Origin: JBDTSW01 sp051004675
GTDB lineage: Bacteria > Actinomycetota > Thermoleophilia > Solirubrobacterales > 70-9
Direction: 5' to 3'
Length of the DNA: 56,262 nucleotides
NCBI GenBank assembly: GCA_051004675.1
Contig: JBPCKC010000039.1
Location: 1-56,262, forward strand
Shown in pieces: positions 49,873 to 56,262 of the stretch. The stretch's first letter is position 1. Each line of letters starts with the position of its first letter. Under the pieces are notes generated by a model. That model saw only the letters and a list, made by a program, of their open reading frames with translations, made no database searches and was not told where the DNA came from. Made by a program: the position numbers and the translations under genes.

Positions 49873-51503
49873 TGGGCAGCGAGCAGCCACCAGTACGTCG
49901 GCTGCCCCCCGTCCATGACCTCCAGCTCCGCGCCGTCGAGGTCGAGCTGGAGCTCGGCGGCGGCGACGGGCGCGTCGCCCCCCTCGATCACGGTCAGGAT
50001 CTCGGCCCCCTCGGCGAGGCGGCCCAGGACCGCCTCGAGCGTCCGGGCCGGCTCGCCCCACGCCACCAGCTCCTCGCCCACGAACCCAACCGCATCGCCC
50101 TTTCGGTACCGCCCGTCGCCGTCGTCGCGATCGGCCTGAGCCACGAGCCCGGTGGCGATCGCGCGCAGCTCGGCCTCCATCCGCGTCACGTTCTGCGCGG
50201 CTGGAGCCTGCGCGTCGTAGGCGACCAGCGCGGCGAGACCGGCCTGCTGGGCGACCGAGGAGACCACGTGGGCGGGCCGCTCGGCCAGGCGCGCGGCCTC
50301 GGTGGCCGCCATCACCACGTTGGGCGAGTTGGGCAGCAGGATGACCTCCTCGCCGGGGGCGTCGCGGATCCCGGCGAGGATCTCCTCGATCGACGGGTTC
50401 AGCGTCGAGCCGCCGTCCACCACCAGGGCGCCCTCAGAGCCGAAGAGATGCGCGAGCCCCGCCCCCGAGGCCACCGCGACCACTCCGGTCTTGGCCGGGA
50501 TCGTGGTCTCGGGGGCACGCGCCTGGCGCGCCGCCACCTGCTCGTGCATATCGGCCGCCTCGAACTGGTCGATGTCGCCGTACTCCTCGCAGATGAGCTT
50601 CACCCGGTCGCGATCGTCGGCGTGCACGTGGACCTTCAGCATCGTCGCGTCGCCCACGACGGCGACCGAGTCGCCGAGCTCCTCCAGCCGGGGCACGATC
50701 CGCTCCCGGTCGAGGTCCCGCCCGGTGATGATGCAGCTCGTGCAGTACTGGTAGCGCGAGTCGAAGTGATGTGCCCCCTCGAGGTTCGCCGCATCCTGAT
50801 GCGGGAGGGGGGAGCCGCCGGCCTCCGCCCCGGCCAGCCCGGCGACGAGCCCGGCCAGGATGACCATCAACCCGTAGGCGCCGGCGTCCACCACCCCGGC
50901 CCTGGCCAGGACCTCGAGCTGCTCGGGGGTGCGATCCAGCGCGGCCTGGCCCGAGGCGATCGCGACGGCCATCAGCTCCGCGAACATGGCGTCCTGCAGG
51001 GCGTCGGTAGCGCCCTCGGGCAACTCCGTCTGCTCCATCTCGGCGACGTGCGCCGCCACCGCCTGGTGGACCTCGCGGATCACCGTCAGCATCGTGCCCT
51101 CCTGCGGGTCGCCCACCGACGCGGCCGCGGCGGCTGAGGCGGCACCCAGCGCGTCGCGCACCAGGGCCGGGCCGATGAGGTCGCCGCGGCGCGTGGAGAG
51201 CACCTCGGCGGCACCCCGCACGATCTGGCTGAGAATCACCCCCGAGTTCCCACGCGCGCCCATCAGGGCGGCGTGGGCGACGGTGGTGACGATGAGGTTG
51301 CGATCCACCCTCGCGAGCGAGCTGGTACGCAGGTTCTCGAGCGCCTCCAGCACCGCCTGGATCGTGCCGGTCATGTTGTCGCCGGTGTCGCCGTCGGCGA
51401 CCGGGAAGACGTTCAGATCGTTGATCTCCTGACGGCGCTCCTCGAGATGCGCACGCGCAACCGCCACGACCCGGTGAAAGCGCTCGATCGATGGATCAGA
51501 CAT
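49869..51503 (-). CDS. FakA/YloV-like DAK2-domain protein
   Basis: The 544-residue protein opens NVFPVADGDTGDNMTGTIQA, the DAK2 ATP-site, and has MGARGNSGVILSQIVRGAAE. A central domain with CTSCIITG and a C-terminal DegV-like domain follow (VVDGGSTLNPSIEEILAGI, ILLPNSPNVVMAATEA). FakA phosphorylates fatty acids bound by FakB. Its order between rpmB and recG is conserved in Gram-positive bacteria. No fakB gene is seen here. Confidence 0.85.
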   Translation of the reverse strand: MSDPSIERFHRVVAVARAHLEERRQEINDLNVFPVADGDTGDNMTGTIQAVLEALENLRTSSLARVDRNLIVTTVAHAALMGARGNSGVILSQIVRGAAEVLSTRRGDLIGPALVRDALGAASAAAAASVGDPQEGTMLTVIREVHQAVAAHVAEMEQTELPEGATDALQDAMFAELMAVAIASGQAALDRTPEQLEVLARAGVVDAGAYGLMVILAGLVAGLAGAEAGGSPLPHQDAANLEGAHHFDSRYQYCTSCIITGRDLDRERIVPRLEELGDSVAVVGDATMLKVHVHADDRDRVKLICEEYGDIDQFEAADMHEQVAARQARAPETTIPAKTGVVAVASGAGLAHLFGSEGALVVDGGSTLNPSIEEILAGIRDAPGEEVILLPNSPNVVMAATEAARLAERPAHVVSSVAQQAGLAALVAYDAQAPAAQNVTRMEAELRAIATGLVAQADRDDGDGRYRKGDAVGFVGEELVAWGEPARTLEAVLGRLAEGAEILTVIEGGDAPVAAAELQLDLDGAELEVMDGGQPTYWWLLAAQ

Positions 51504-51535
51504 GGGGCCGGCGGATTATCGCCAGCGGTGGTCCG

Positions 51536-51727
51536 CTATGCGTGCTTCGTGACTTTGTTCGCCTTCAGGCACCGCGCGCAGACGTAGACGCGGCGGGGCG
51601 TGCCGCCCTCGCTGATCCGCACCTTCTGGAGGTTCGGGTTGAAGCGCCGGCGGGTCGCGACCATCGAGTGGCTGCGCGAGTTGCCGAACGCGGGTCCCTT
51701 CCCGCAGCTGTGACACACCTTGGCCAT
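51536..51727 (-). CDS. rpmB: Large-subunit ribosomal protein L28
   Basis: The 63-residue protein begins MAKVCHSCGKGPAFGNSRSH and has the zinc pairs CHSC and CARC (VYVCARCLKANKV). It is a C+ L28. It lies 32 bp before the fakA-like gene. Confidence 0.97.
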   Translation of the reverse strand: MAKVCHSCGKGPAFGNSRSHSMVATRRRFNPNLQKVRISEGGTPRRVYVCARCLKANKVTKHA

Positions 51728-51757
51728 GCGGCGCGTGATGGTAGCGGGACGCGGCGC

Positions 51758-51952
51758 TCAGCCCTCCGCCTCGCGCTCGGCCGTCTCGCGCTCGGCGAGC
51801 TTGTCGCGCAGGTAGGCGGACTTCTCCGCCCGGCGCTCGTGCTGGGCGGTCTCGTGCTCGAGCTGGGCCGACTCCGCCAGCTCGCCCTCCTCGCGCGCCC
51901 GCTCGGCCTGCTCGCGGCGCAGCTCGGAGGTCTCCTCGTCCCGCTTCGTCAC
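51758..51952 (-). CDS. Small charged helical protein
   Basis: The 64-residue protein begins at GTG 51952 and is one long Glu/Arg/Ala helix (ETSELRREQAERAREEGELA, AQHERRAEKSAYLRDKLAER). Its GTG overlaps the stop of the broken metallophosphoesterase as GTGA, the kind of coupling seen in an intact operon. Similar small proteins occur in actinobacteria without known function. Confidence 0.55.
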   Translation of the reverse strand: MTKRDEETSELRREQAERAREEGELAESAQLEHETAQHERRAEKSAYLRDKLAERETAEREAEG

Positions 51953-52058
51953 GGGTCCAGGATGACATGGCCGGTTCGGACCCCGCCCGCGCCGAGGTCG
52001 AGGATGCCCATCGTCCGATGGGGCGCGCGTGGGTGTCGCCGATGACGGCGACCAGCAT
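51949..52058 (-). pseudogene. Metallophosphoesterase (YfcE-like) with large internal deletion
   Basis: The minus strand starts MLVAVIGDTHAR, the first metal motif (D-x-H) of YfcE-type phosphodiesterases. Within a few bases, in another frame, follows the tail PHRTMGILDLGAGGVRTGHV and a stop, which is how such proteins end. Only about 35 codons remain of an expected 160-170. Start and stop junctions with ribH (3-bp gap) and the next gene (GTGA) are still tidy, so the deletion is internal and recent-looking. Confidence 0.55.
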
Positions 52059-52061
52059 CGG

Positions 52062-52499
52062 CTAGCCGCCGAGCGTGTCCCGCAGCTTCGCCATGTGCAT
52101 GACCGCCTCGGCCGCATGGCGGCCCTGGTCCCGCGTGTCACCGCCGGCCCGCGCCTCGGCCTGTTCGCGGGTGTCGCACGTGATGACGCCGAAGGCGCAT
52201 GGCACACCCGTGTCGAGCTGCACTCGCTGGATTCCCCCGGCCGCCTCTCCGCAGACGAAGTCGTAATGGTCGGTCTCGCCTCGGATCACGACCCCGAGGC
52301 AGGCCACGCCGGCGAAGCGGCCCGACTCGGCGGCGTACTTGGCCGCGAGCGGCAGCTCGAACGCGCCAGGCACCTCGAATGTGTGGACCGACGCGGCGCT
52401 GGCGCCCCCCTCCGTGAATGCCTCCACGGCCCCGTTGACCAGGCGCTCGGCCAAGTCCTCGTAGAACGTCGCAACGCAAACTGCGAACTCACCCGCCAT
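52062..52499 (-). CDS. ribH: 6,7-dimethyl-8-ribityllumazine synthase
   Basis: The 145-residue protein has TFEVPGAFELPLAAKYAAES, VACLGVVIRGETDHYDFVCG and VPCAFGVITCDTREQAEARA, the RibH landmarks, with the catalytic His in ETDHYDFV. It joins the ribityl intermediate with dihydroxybutanone phosphate. Its ATG overlaps the ribBA stop as TGATG. Confidence 0.95.
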   Translation of the reverse strand: MAGEFAVCVATFYEDLAERLVNGAVEAFTEGGASAASVHTFEVPGAFELPLAAKYAAESGRFAGVACLGVVIRGETDHYDFVCGEAAGGIQRVQLDTGVPCAFGVITCDTREQAEARAGGDTRDQGRHAAEAVMHMAKLRDTLGG

Positions 52500-53827
52500 C
52501 AGGAATCGGTACCCGTCTGGACGTCGGCGTCCCCGAGCGCCTGCTTTTCGACATCGCGGCGGTGCTCCTCGTGGAGCAGCTCCTCGTCCAGCGGCAGGCC
52601 CTGGTGATGGAGGATGTGCCCGAGCTTGTCGCGCTTGGTGCGCAGGTAATCCTCGTTGTGCGGGTTGGGGACCGAGTGGATCGGCACCTGCTCGGCGACG
52701 GACAGGCCGTAGCCCTCCAGACCATGGATCTTCTTCGGGTTGTTCGTGAGGATCCGGATGCTCGAGAGGCCCAGGTCCACCAGGATCTGGGCGCCGATGC
52801 CGTAGTCGCGAAGGTCGGCCGGGAGCCCCAGCTTGAGGTTCGCGTCGACGGTGTCGAGCCCGTCCTCCTGAAGCCGGTACGCGCGGAGCTTGTTCAGCAG
52901 GCCGATCCCCCGGCCCTCCTGGGAGAGGTAGAGCAGCACGCCCTCGCCCTCCCCCTCGATCATCGCCAGGGCCGCCGCGAGCTGCTCGCCGCAATCGCAG
53001 CGCAGCGAGTGGAAGACGTCGCCCGTGAGGCACTCCGAGTGGACGCGCACCAGGACGTTCTCGCGCCCGGAGACGTTGCCCTTGACCATCGCCACGTGGT
53101 GCTTGTCGTCGATCAGCGAGCGATAACCGACCGCGCTGAACTCGCCGAAGGCGGTCGGCAGCTTGGTCGCCACCACGCGCTCCACGAGCTTCTCGTGCCG
53201 GCGGCGGTAGGCGATCAGGTCGGCGACCGTGATCATCTTCAGGCCGTGTTGCTCGCAGTAGGGCACGAGGTCGGGGACCCGGGCCATCGTGCCGTCCTCG
53301 TTCATCACCTCGCAGATGACGCCGGCGGGGATGACGCCCGCAAGGCGCGCGAGGTCCACGGCGGCCTCCGTCTGGCCGGCGCGCTCGAGCACGCCGCCCT
53401 GCTTCGACTTCAGCGGGAAGACGTGCCCTGGCTGGACGAGGTCGTCGGGCCCCGAGCTGGGGTCCACGGCCACCTGGATCGTGCGTGCCCGGTCGGCTGC
53501 GCTGATCCCCGTCGTTACCCCCTCGCGGGCCTCGACCGAGATCGTGAAGGCCGTCTGGAAGGGCGACTCGTTCTTCGCCGCCATGAGGTCCAGGCCGAGG
53601 TCGTCGCAGCGATCGGGGGTGAGCGCGAGGCAGATCAGGCCCCGCGCCTCCTTGGCCATGAAGTTGATCGCCTCGGGCGTGGCGAACTGCGCAGCCATCG
53701 TGAGGTCGCCCTCGTTCTCGCGGGTCTCGTCGTCGCAGACGACCACCATCTTGCCGCGGCGGATGTCCTCGATGGCCTCCTCGATGGAGGCGAACCTCGT
53801 GCCCGTCTTCTCTGCCTGCTCGCTCAT
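52499..53827 (-). CDS. ribBA: Bifunctional 3,4-dihydroxy-2-butanone 4-phosphate synthase / GTP cyclohydrolase II
   Basis: The 442-residue protein has RibB residues 1-205 (DDETRENEGDLTMAAQFATP, RAGQTEAAVDLARLAG) and RibA 206-400 (VRVHSECLTGDVFHSLRCDC with zinc cysteines, YLSQEGRGIGLLNKLRAYRL). It makes two riboflavin precursors. It overlaps ribE by ATGA upstream and ribH by TGATG downstream. Confidence 0.97.
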   Translation of the reverse strand: MSEQAEKTGTRFASIEEAIEDIRRGKMVVVCDDETRENEGDLTMAAQFATPEAINFMAKEARGLICLALTPDRCDDLGLDLMAAKNESPFQTAFTISVEAREGVTTGISAADRARTIQVAVDPSSGPDDLVQPGHVFPLKSKQGGVLERAGQTEAAVDLARLAGVIPAGVICEVMNEDGTMARVPDLVPYCEQHGLKMITVADLIAYRRRHEKLVERVVATKLPTAFGEFSAVGYRSLIDDKHHVAMVKGNVSGRENVLVRVHSECLTGDVFHSLRCDCGEQLAAALAMIEGEGEGVLLYLSQEGRGIGLLNKLRAYRLQEDGLDTVDANLKLGLPADLRDYGIGAQILVDLGLSSIRILTNNPKKIHGLEGYGLSVAEQVPIHSVPNPHNEDYLRTKRDKLGHILHHQGLPLDEELLHEEHRRDVEKQALGDADVQTGTDS

Positions 53828-54423
53828 CGGTCCTCCTTGAAGCTTGACATGAGGCGCTCGGCGTAGCGGGCCATCTGATCCACCTCTACGTTCACGCGCC
53901 CGCCGGGAGCGAGCCCGCCGAGCGTGGTGCGTTCGAGCGTCTCCGGGATCAGCGATACCTCCACCCCTTCCGGCGTGAGCCCGGCGATCGTCAGGCTGAC
54001 GCCGTCGAGGGCGATCGACCCGTGCTCGACGGTGTACCGGTGAAGCCCGGCGGGCAGGCCGATGCGGATCCGCCGCGCGATCCCGTCGGCCTCGGCGCCC
54101 AATACCTCGCCCACGCCGTCAACGTGGCCCTGCACCAGGTGGCCTCCGAGCGGGTCGCCGGCGCGGAGGGACGGCTCGAGGTTCACGTGGGTGCCGACCT
54201 CGAGCGATCCGAGCGTCGTCAGCGAAAGCGTCTGGTTCATCACGTCGGCCGCGAGGCCACCGCCCTCGCCCCCGGCGACGGTGAGGCAGGCACCCGATAC
54301 CGCCACGGAGTCGCCTGGCGCGAGGTCGCCGGCTAGCCCGGCGGCGATGCGCAGGCGGGCTCCCGCATCGGAGCGCTCGAGGGCCTCGACCTCGCCAACC
54401 TCCCGGATCAAACCCGTGAACAT
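53824..54423 (-). CDS. ribE: Riboflavin synthase alpha chain
   Basis: The 199-residue protein begins MFTGLIREVGEVEALERSDA and repeats the lumazine-binding fold twice: SVAVSGACLTVAGGEGGGLA and SIALDGVSLTIAGLTPEGVE. Two barrels of about 90 residues match the trimeric enzyme. It follows ribD by four bases. Confidence 0.97.
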   Translation of the reverse strand: MFTGLIREVGEVEALERSDAGARLRIAAGLAGDLAPGDSVAVSGACLTVAGGEGGGLAADVMNQTLSLTTLGSLEVGTHVNLEPSLRAGDPLGGHLVQGHVDGVGEVLGAEADGIARRIRIGLPAGLHRYTVEHGSIALDGVSLTIAGLTPEGVEVSLIPETLERTTLGGLAPGGRVNVEVDQMARYAERLMSSFKEDR

Positions 54424-54427
54424 CGGC

Positions 54428-55546
54428 TCACCACTCCCGCAACCTGGCCCGGACCAGCAGGTCGGCGCCTGAGGGCTCGGAGGTCATGTCCAGCGGCCGG
54501 ATCGCATCCTCGATGCGCTCGGGCGCATCGCCGCCGTAGAGCGGCCTTCCCGCGCCTCCGAGCAGGACCGGCGCGAGGAACAGGCGCAGCTCGTCGATCT
54601 CGCCCGCCGCCAGGAACGCCCCCGCGAGCGTCGCGCCGCCCTCCAGGAGGAGGGAGTTGATCCCCCGGCTGCCCAGCTCCTCGAGCGCGGCGGCGATCGT
54701 GGCGGCGCCCGCCACCTCGACGCCGGCCCCGCGCAGGGCCTCCGCGCGGGCGGAGGGGGCCTGGGCTCCCGCGAGGACCAGCACCGGCGTCTGTGCCGCG
54801 GTCGCGACCAGTTGGGAGCCCAGCGGCAGTCGCGCCTCGCGGTCGAACACGACCCGGAGGGGCTGGCGAGGGGCGTCCACGGCGCGGGCGGTGAGCATCG
54901 GGTCGTCCGCCACGGCGGTCTCGATTCCGATCGCTATCGCGCCCGCCTCCGCCCGCCAGCGGTGCACCTGCTCGCGGCTCTCCGGCCCGGAGATCCAGCG
55001 CGAGTGCCCCGAGGCCGTCGCGGTGGCGCCGTCCAGGCTGACGGCCGCCTTGTGGATCACCAGGGGCTTGGCGGTTCGCGAGTGCTTTCGAAAGGCCTGG
55101 TCGAGCATCCGGGCGGTGCTCGCCTCGGCGCCCTCCGCGAACACGACGTCAACGCCCTCGTCGCGCAGGATGCCTGGCCCGCGGCCGCTGGCCTTGTCCG
55201 TGGGGTCCTCGCACCCGATCACCACGCGCGCGATTCCGGCGGCGATGATCGCATCGGTGCACGGAGGCTGCCTGCCGTGATGCGCGCACGGCTCGAGCGT
55301 GACGACCATGGTCGCCCCCGCCGGGTCCGCTCCCCGCGCGGCACAATCGGCCAGCGCCGCGACCTCCGCGTGCGCGCCGCCCAGCTCGGCGTGGAAGCCC
55401 TCGCCGATGAGCTCTCCGTCGCGCACCACTACCGCCCCGACCATCGGGTTCGGCGCCACGAGCCCCGCCCCCTTGCCGGCCAGCTCGATCGCCCGCCGCA
55501 GCATCACTGCCTCGGTATCGGTGGCGGGTTGCGAGCGAGATGGCAC
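54428..55546 (-). CDS. ribD: Bifunctional pyrimidine deaminase / reductase RibD
   Basis: The 372-residue protein has the deaminase zinc motif (HAEVAALADCAARG, then VTLEPCAHHGRQPPCTDAII) and a C-terminal reductase domain (PLVIHKAAVSLDGATATASG, SRWISGPESREQVHRWRAEA). It catalyses two early riboflavin steps. GTG 55546 has AGGAGG eight bases upstream (55555-55560). It is the first rib gene, 72 bp below rpe. No FMN riboswitch is visible upstream. Confidence 0.97.
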   Translation of the reverse strand: MPSRSQPATDTEAVMLRRAIELAGKGAGLVAPNPMVGAVVVRDGELIGEGFHAELGGAHAEVAALADCAARGADPAGATMVVTLEPCAHHGRQPPCTDAIIAAGIARVVIGCEDPTDKASGRGPGILRDEGVDVVFAEGAEASTARMLDQAFRKHSRTAKPLVIHKAAVSLDGATATASGHSRWISGPESREQVHRWRAEAGAIAIGIETAVADDPMLTARAVDAPRQPLRVVFDREARLPLGSQLVATAAQTPVLVLAGAQAPSARAEALRGAGVEVAGAATIAAALEELGSRGINSLLLEGGATLAGAFLAAGEIDELRLFLAPVLLGGAGRPLYGGDAPERIEDAIRPLDMTSEPSGADLLVRARLREW

Positions 55547-55570
55547 CGGCGCGGCCTCCTGGTAGCGCCC

Positions 55571-55588
55571 TGATTGACTAGTCAGTCA
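55571..55588 (-). promoter_or_regulatory. Palindromic operator-like site upstream of ribD
   Basis: TGATTGAC-TA-GTCAGTCA is an 18-bp palindrome with one mismatch, in the 72-bp gap between rpe and ribD. It overlaps a -35-like TTGACT on the minus strand (55584-55589). Such TGACTGACTAGTCA-type sites are typical of TetR-family repressors. Control of the rib genes by a repressor, in place of an FMN riboswitch, is an inference. Confidence 0.45.
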
Positions 55589-55618
55589 AGGGCTATGCGG
55601 CGATTGTAGCTCGCCGAT

Positions 55619-56262
55619 CTACTCGGCGCCGGCGGCGGCGGCGATCGCCTGGTAGGCGGCCGCGGGGTCGTCCTTGCCGAACAGCGCGGAGCCGGCGACG
55701 AACAGCCCGGCTCCGGCATCGGCGACCGAGCCGACGGTGCGCTCGTCGATCCCGCCGTCCACCTCGATCAGCACGCCCTCCGAAGCCTGGGCGCGCATGC
55801 GCGCGACCTTGCCGGGCGAGCTCGGGATGAACGCCTGGCCGCCCCACCCCGGGTTGACGGTCATGCAGAGGAGCAGGTCAGCGGCATCCCCGAGCTCGGC
55901 GAGGGTCTCCGTGGGCGTTCCCGGGTTGAGGGCGAGGCCGGCAAGGCATCCCGCCTCGCGGATCGCGGCCAGCGTACGGTGGGCGTGAGGGTCCGCCTCC
56001 TGGTGGATCGTGATGCAGTCGGCGCCGGCCTCGGCAAACGCTTCGATCTGGGCTCCGGGCCGCTCGATCATCAGGTGGACGTCGAGGACGCCGCCGGCGC
56101 CATGAACCTGATCGGCAATCGCTGCGGCGATCAGCGGCCCGATCGTGATCGGCGGGACGAAGTGGCCGTCCATCACGTCCACGTGGATCACCCTGGCCCC
56201 GGCGTCCATCACCTCCGCGACCTGGGCGCCGAGCCGGGCGAAGTCAGCCGAGAGGATCGACG
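55619..56262 (-). CDS. rpe: Ribulose-phosphate 3-epimerase, partial (5' end outside window)
   Basis: The frame is open to the window edge: SILSADFARLGAQVAEVMDA, then VIHVDVMDGHFVPPITIGPL, HLMIERPGAQIEAFAEAGAD, LCMTVNPGWGGQAFIPSSP and LIEVDGGIDERTVGSVADAG, the Rpe metal and phosphate sites. It interconverts ribulose- and xylulose-5-phosphate. It lies 72 bp before ribD, feeding ribulose-5-phosphate to RibBA. Confidence 0.95.
   Translation of the reverse strand, partial: SILSADFARLGAQVAEVMDAGARVIHVDVMDGHFVPPITIGPLIAAAIADQVHGAGGVLDVHLMIERPGAQIEAFAEAGADCITIHQEADPHAHRTLAAIREAGCLAGLALNPGTPTETLAELGDAADLLLCMTVNPGWGGQAFIPSSPGKVARMRAQASEGVLIEVDGGIDERTVGSVADAGAGLFVAGSALFGKDDPAAAYQAIAAAAGAE

Noticed and set aside
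55547..55618. FMN riboswitch upstream of ribD
   Set aside because: The gap is only 72 bp and lacks the conserved FMN aptamer segments.
1..56262. CRISPR arrays, rRNA, insertion sequences and other tRNAs
   Set aside because: No regularly spaced repeats, transposase, rRNA-like sequence or second cloverleaf was found on either strand by eye.

Overview
The window is high-GC DNA from an actinobacterium. Small genes often overlap as TGATG or ATGA. A WhiG-type sigma factor, ribosomal proteins L28, L32, L19 and S16, SnoaL-like proteins opening MSQENVEIVRRAYE and exported proteins with a VFVALGGTAVAG segment together suggest class Thermoleophilia (Solirubrobacterales or relatives). The class is an inference from protein style; there is no rRNA in the window.

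Region 1 (about 0.4-15.2 kb) is a mobile accessory island. It carries an internal tyrosine integrase and excisionase (4.9-6.2 kb), a VirD4/TraG-like coupling ATPase, a small membrane protein and a winged-helix replication-relaxation-type protein (6.2-8.6 kb). Cargo looks like a defence set: a RelA/SpoT-domain protein with a coupled small partner, a DUF262-HNH (GmrSD-like) protein, a BrnT/RHH-like toxin-antitoxin pair, an MmeI-like restriction-methyltransferase, a PD-(D/E)XK-like winged-helix protein, and a Hanks-type kinase coupled to an unknown CxCxxC protein. Clusters of the octamer GCTACCAG lie at both ends (478-532 and 14972-15024). The right end abuts a tRNA-Gly(GCC) gene and the tail of a second, decayed integrase. 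The left end abuts a truncated PD40 beta-propeller gene. No relaxase is recognisable.

Region 2 (15.4-31.4 kb) is chromosomal: SnoaL-like protein, RNase H-like protein, EF-G-like GTPase, WhiG, XerD, L,D-transpeptidase, an epimerase coupled to an acyltransferase, a 5-FTHF cyclo-ligase family protein, an alpha/beta hydrolase, IlvD, ThiD, DprA, ComM and YraN.

Region 3 (31.3-44.8 kb) is the conserved secretion, ribosome and lipid cluster, on the minus strand: yceD, a membrane protein, rpmF, plsX, acpP, rnc, smc, a VapBC pair, ftsY, an exported protein, ffh, rpsP, khpA, trmD, rplS, lepB, rnhB. It contains several oddities: a short SMC with no visible hinge, an RNase III missing three usual acidic positions, an L19 with a long acidic tail, and a toxin-antitoxin pair inside the smc-ftsY operon.

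Region 4 (44.8-56.3 kb) is a second conserved minus-strand block: rpe (cut by the window edge), ribD-ribE-ribBA-ribH, a broken metallophosphoesterase, rpmB, a fakA-like gene, a GST-like gene, recG, rsmD, coaD and a DivIVA-like coiled-coil gene.

No CRISPR array, rRNA, insertion sequence or recognisable riboswitch was seen. All assignments come from reading motifs and context; no database search was run.
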